From Oscillospiraceae bacterium (GTDB lineage: Bacteria > Bacillota > Clostridia > Oscillospirales > Oscillospiraceae), in assembly GCA_016286595.1 (NCBI GenBank), contig JAEETR010000137.1:1-8653 (forward strand): 8,653 nt of DNA. The letters are read 5' to 3'. The notes beneath the pieces are model-generated. The model had not been told where the DNA came from, ran no database searches, and saw only the letters and a list, made by a program, of their open reading frames with translations. A program made the translations under genes and the position numbers. Shown here piece by piece: positions 7,576 through 8,653 of this stretch. Position 1 is the stretch's first letter. The number at the start of each line of letters is the position of its first letter.

Positions 7576-7614
7576 AAAGGCCTGCGGTATCCGATGCCGC
7601 GGGCCTTTGTTCTG
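7576..7614 (+). terminator. Rho-independent terminator after the cupin gene
   Basis: AAAGGCCTGCGG (7576-7587) pairs with CCGCGGGCCTTT (7597-7608) with a single G-U pair. The stem can extend by two more pairs into the loop. A T-rich run (TTTGTTCTGTT) follows. An A run precedes the stem, so weak termination in the opposite direction is also possible. It ends the four-gene unit that starts at 2543-2571 and isolates yerC from it. Confidence 0.9.
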
Positions 7615-7642
7615 TTGAAAAACTAAAATTTGACAAAAGGGC

Positions 7643-7671
7643 TTTACTTTATTTCTTTAGAGTTGTAAAAT
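7643..7671 (+). promoter_or_regulatory. Probable promoter for yerC
   Basis: This AT-rich stretch after the terminator contains TTTACT (7643-7648) and TAAAAT (7666-7671) spaced by 17 bases, matching the housekeeping consensus at four and five of six positions. A better-looking TTGACA at 7630-7635 has no -10 box at a workable distance. Transcription would start near 7678, giving a leader of about 75 bases. Confidence 0.5.
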
Positions 7672-7688
7672 ATAAGAACACGGGATGA

Positions 7689-7702
7689 CGGGACCATTCC
7701 CG
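7689..7702 (+). promoter_or_regulatory. Small hairpin/palindrome in the yerC leader (possible operator)
   Basis: CGGGACCATTCCCG is a 5-bp inverted repeat around CCAT. ACGGGA also occurs as a direct repeat at 7680-7685 and 7688-7693. It lies just after the expected transcription start of a gene for a TrpR-like DNA-binding protein, a typical position for autoregulation. No T run follows, so it is not a terminator. The function is conjecture. Confidence 0.3.
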
Positions 7703-7752
7703 CGCCTGATCAACAGCCAGTTTTTCCCACGCGGAGGAAATGGAGGATCAAA

Positions 7753-8055
7753 TTGAAAAAGGATATAAAGAGCGAGAGATATACCGGCATGTACGAGGCG
7801 ATACTCACCCTTGAGACCCTTGAGGAGTGCGTCAAGTTCTTCACCGACCTTTGCAGCATAACGGAGCTCAAGGCGATGGAGCAGCGTTATCAGGTGGCCG
7901 AGATGCTGGAAAAAGGCATGATCTATAACGATATTCTCAAGGAGACCGGCGCCTCCAGCGCCACCATAAGCCGCGTGAACCGCTCCCTGCGATACGGTGA
8001 CGGCGGCTATGAGGTCGTTTTCGGCAGACTTAAGGAGAAGAAGGAACAGGAGTGA
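7753..8055 (+). CDS. yerC: YerC/YecD family TrpR-like DNA-binding regulator
   Basis: The 100-residue all-helical protein belongs to the Trp repressor-like family. It matches remembered B. subtilis YerC in pattern: an ILTLETLEEC-like segment (17-26), FFTDLC (29-34), QRYQVAEML (44-52), and the helix-turn-helix with ETGASSATISRV (64-75) and RYGDGGYE (80-87). It is presumably a cytoplasmic transcription regulator. Family members in Firmicutes have been tentatively linked to amino-acid biosynthesis genes, but the ligand here is unknown. The start is TTG at 7753, supported by GGAGG six bases upstream; an ATG at 7740 is out of frame. It has its own probable promoter, and its stop overlaps the methyltransferase start by four bases. 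Confidence 0.9.
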   Translation: MKKDIKSERYTGMYEAILTLETLEECVKFFTDLCSITELKAMEQRYQVAEMLEKGMIYNDILKETGASSATISRVNRSLRYGDGGYEVVFGRLKEKKEQE

Positions 8056-8653
8056 GCAGCTATAATTCATTGGCGCCGTTTTACGATGTCCTGACGAGGG
8101 ACGTCGATTACGGCGCTTTTGTCGCTCTTTACGAGCGTATCTTCATGGAATACGGCGTCAGCGTACGGGACGTGATCGACCTGGCCTGCGGTACCGGCAC
8201 CGTGTCCTGCCTGCTGGCGGAGCGGGGGTACGAGGTCATTGGCGTGGACTCGTCGGAGGACATGCTGCTTTCCGCCTCGGAAAAGGCGGACAGGACGAAA
8301 TGCGTCGTAAAGCCCATTTTCATCAATCAGCCGCTGGAAGAGCTGGACCTTTACGGCACCGCCTCGGCGGCGGTCTGCGCCCTTGACGGCATCAACTATA
8401 TAGAGCCCTGGAGCCTGACGGACGTCTTTTACAAGGTGTCTTTGTTCGTGGAGCCGGGGGGAGTGTTCATCTTCGACGTGCTCACGCCGGAGGAGCTGGA
8501 GAGCCGCGACGGGCAGACTTATCTGGACGAGACGGAGGACCTGTTCTGCCTGTGGCAGTCCGGCTTCGACTTCGATCAGCAGACCATAGATTACAGCGTG
8601 GACATCTTTTCGAAGGTGGGGGAGCTGTGGGAGCGGTTTTATGAGGAGCACAC
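8052..8653 (+). CDS. Class I SAM-dependent methyltransferase, partial (C-terminus beyond the right edge)
   Basis: The frame is open from GTG at 8052 to the window end, 200 codons. The start overlaps the yerC stop in GTGA, and AAGGA lies six bases upstream, so translation is likely coupled. Seen: a YNSLAPFYDVL opening (4-14) with DVDY (17-20), the SAM-binding motif DLACGTGT (43-50), the acidic residue ending strand 2 in GVDSS (64-68), ALDGINYI (110-117) as motif-IV-like, and EPGGVFIFDV (134-143). The opening and spacing resemble YqeM-type small-molecule or unassigned methyltransferases of about 245-250 residues, so some 50 residues are probably missing. The substrate is unknown. Co-translation with yerC could mean a shared regulon or simple packing. 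Confidence 0.88.
   Translation, partial: MSSYNSLAPFYDVLTRDVDYGAFVALYERIFMEYGVSVRDVIDLACGTGTVSCLLAERGYEVIGVDSSEDMLLSASEKADRTKCVVKPIFINQPLEELDLYGTASAAVCALDGINYIEPWSLTDVFYKVSLFVEPGGVFIFDVLTPEELESRDGQTYLDETEDLFCLWQSGFDFDQQTIDYSVDIFSKVGELWERFYEEH

Noticed and set aside
7630..7635. TTGACA as the -35 box for yerC
   Set aside because: The sequence 16-18 bases downstream has no resemblance to a -10 box; the pair at 7643/7666 fits better.
7740..7814. 24-codon ATG frame overlapping the yerC start, a possible leader peptide
   Set aside because: Its only Shine-Dalgarno (GGAGG at 7733-7737) is just two bases from the ATG, too close, and the second GGAGG fits the TTG start of yerC.

Overview
The window looks like an ordinary chromosomal stretch of a GC-rich, spore-forming member of the Clostridia (Firmicutes). 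The evidence is a YpeB-type spore germination protein, an LtaS-type phosphoglycerol transferase, a YerC-type TrpR-like regulator, strong Shine-Dalgarno sequences (GGAGG, AAGGAGG), TTG and GTG starts, and frequent ATA isoleucine codons. I cannot assign a genus. I see no phage genes, insertion sequences, CRISPR arrays, tRNA or rRNA. Coding density is high and no gene-free gap exceeds about 200 bases.

Left block (minus strand, 1-2512): a promoter at 2484-2512 drives gltX (glutamyl-tRNA synthetase, 962-2449). It is followed by ypeB (start at 902, running off the left edge). Between them lies a 15-bp hairpin followed by a T run. It reads as a rho-independent terminator, yet its 3' arm also holds the ypeB ribosome binding site. 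This is the most unusual feature of the window.

Middle block (plus strand, 2543-7614): a divergent promoter at 2543-2571 starts a tight unit of four genes: a membrane-anchored LtaS-like phosphoglycerol transferase, tcdA (cyclisation of t6A in tRNA, 1-base overlap), an acyl-CoA ligase of the ANL superfamily, and a small cupin. A good terminator at 7576-7614 closes it. The products share no obvious pathway: they cover cell envelope, tRNA modification, acyl activation and an unknown cupin role.

Right block (plus strand, 7643-8653): a probable promoter and a roughly 75-base leader with a small hairpin precede yerC (TTG start). This gene overlaps by four bases (GTGA) a class I SAM-dependent methyltransferase cut off by the right edge.

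I did not find a convincing new biological system. The best leads are regulatory: the terminator/ribosome-site overlap before ypeB, a 12-bp palindrome at the gltX transcription start, and the yerC leader.
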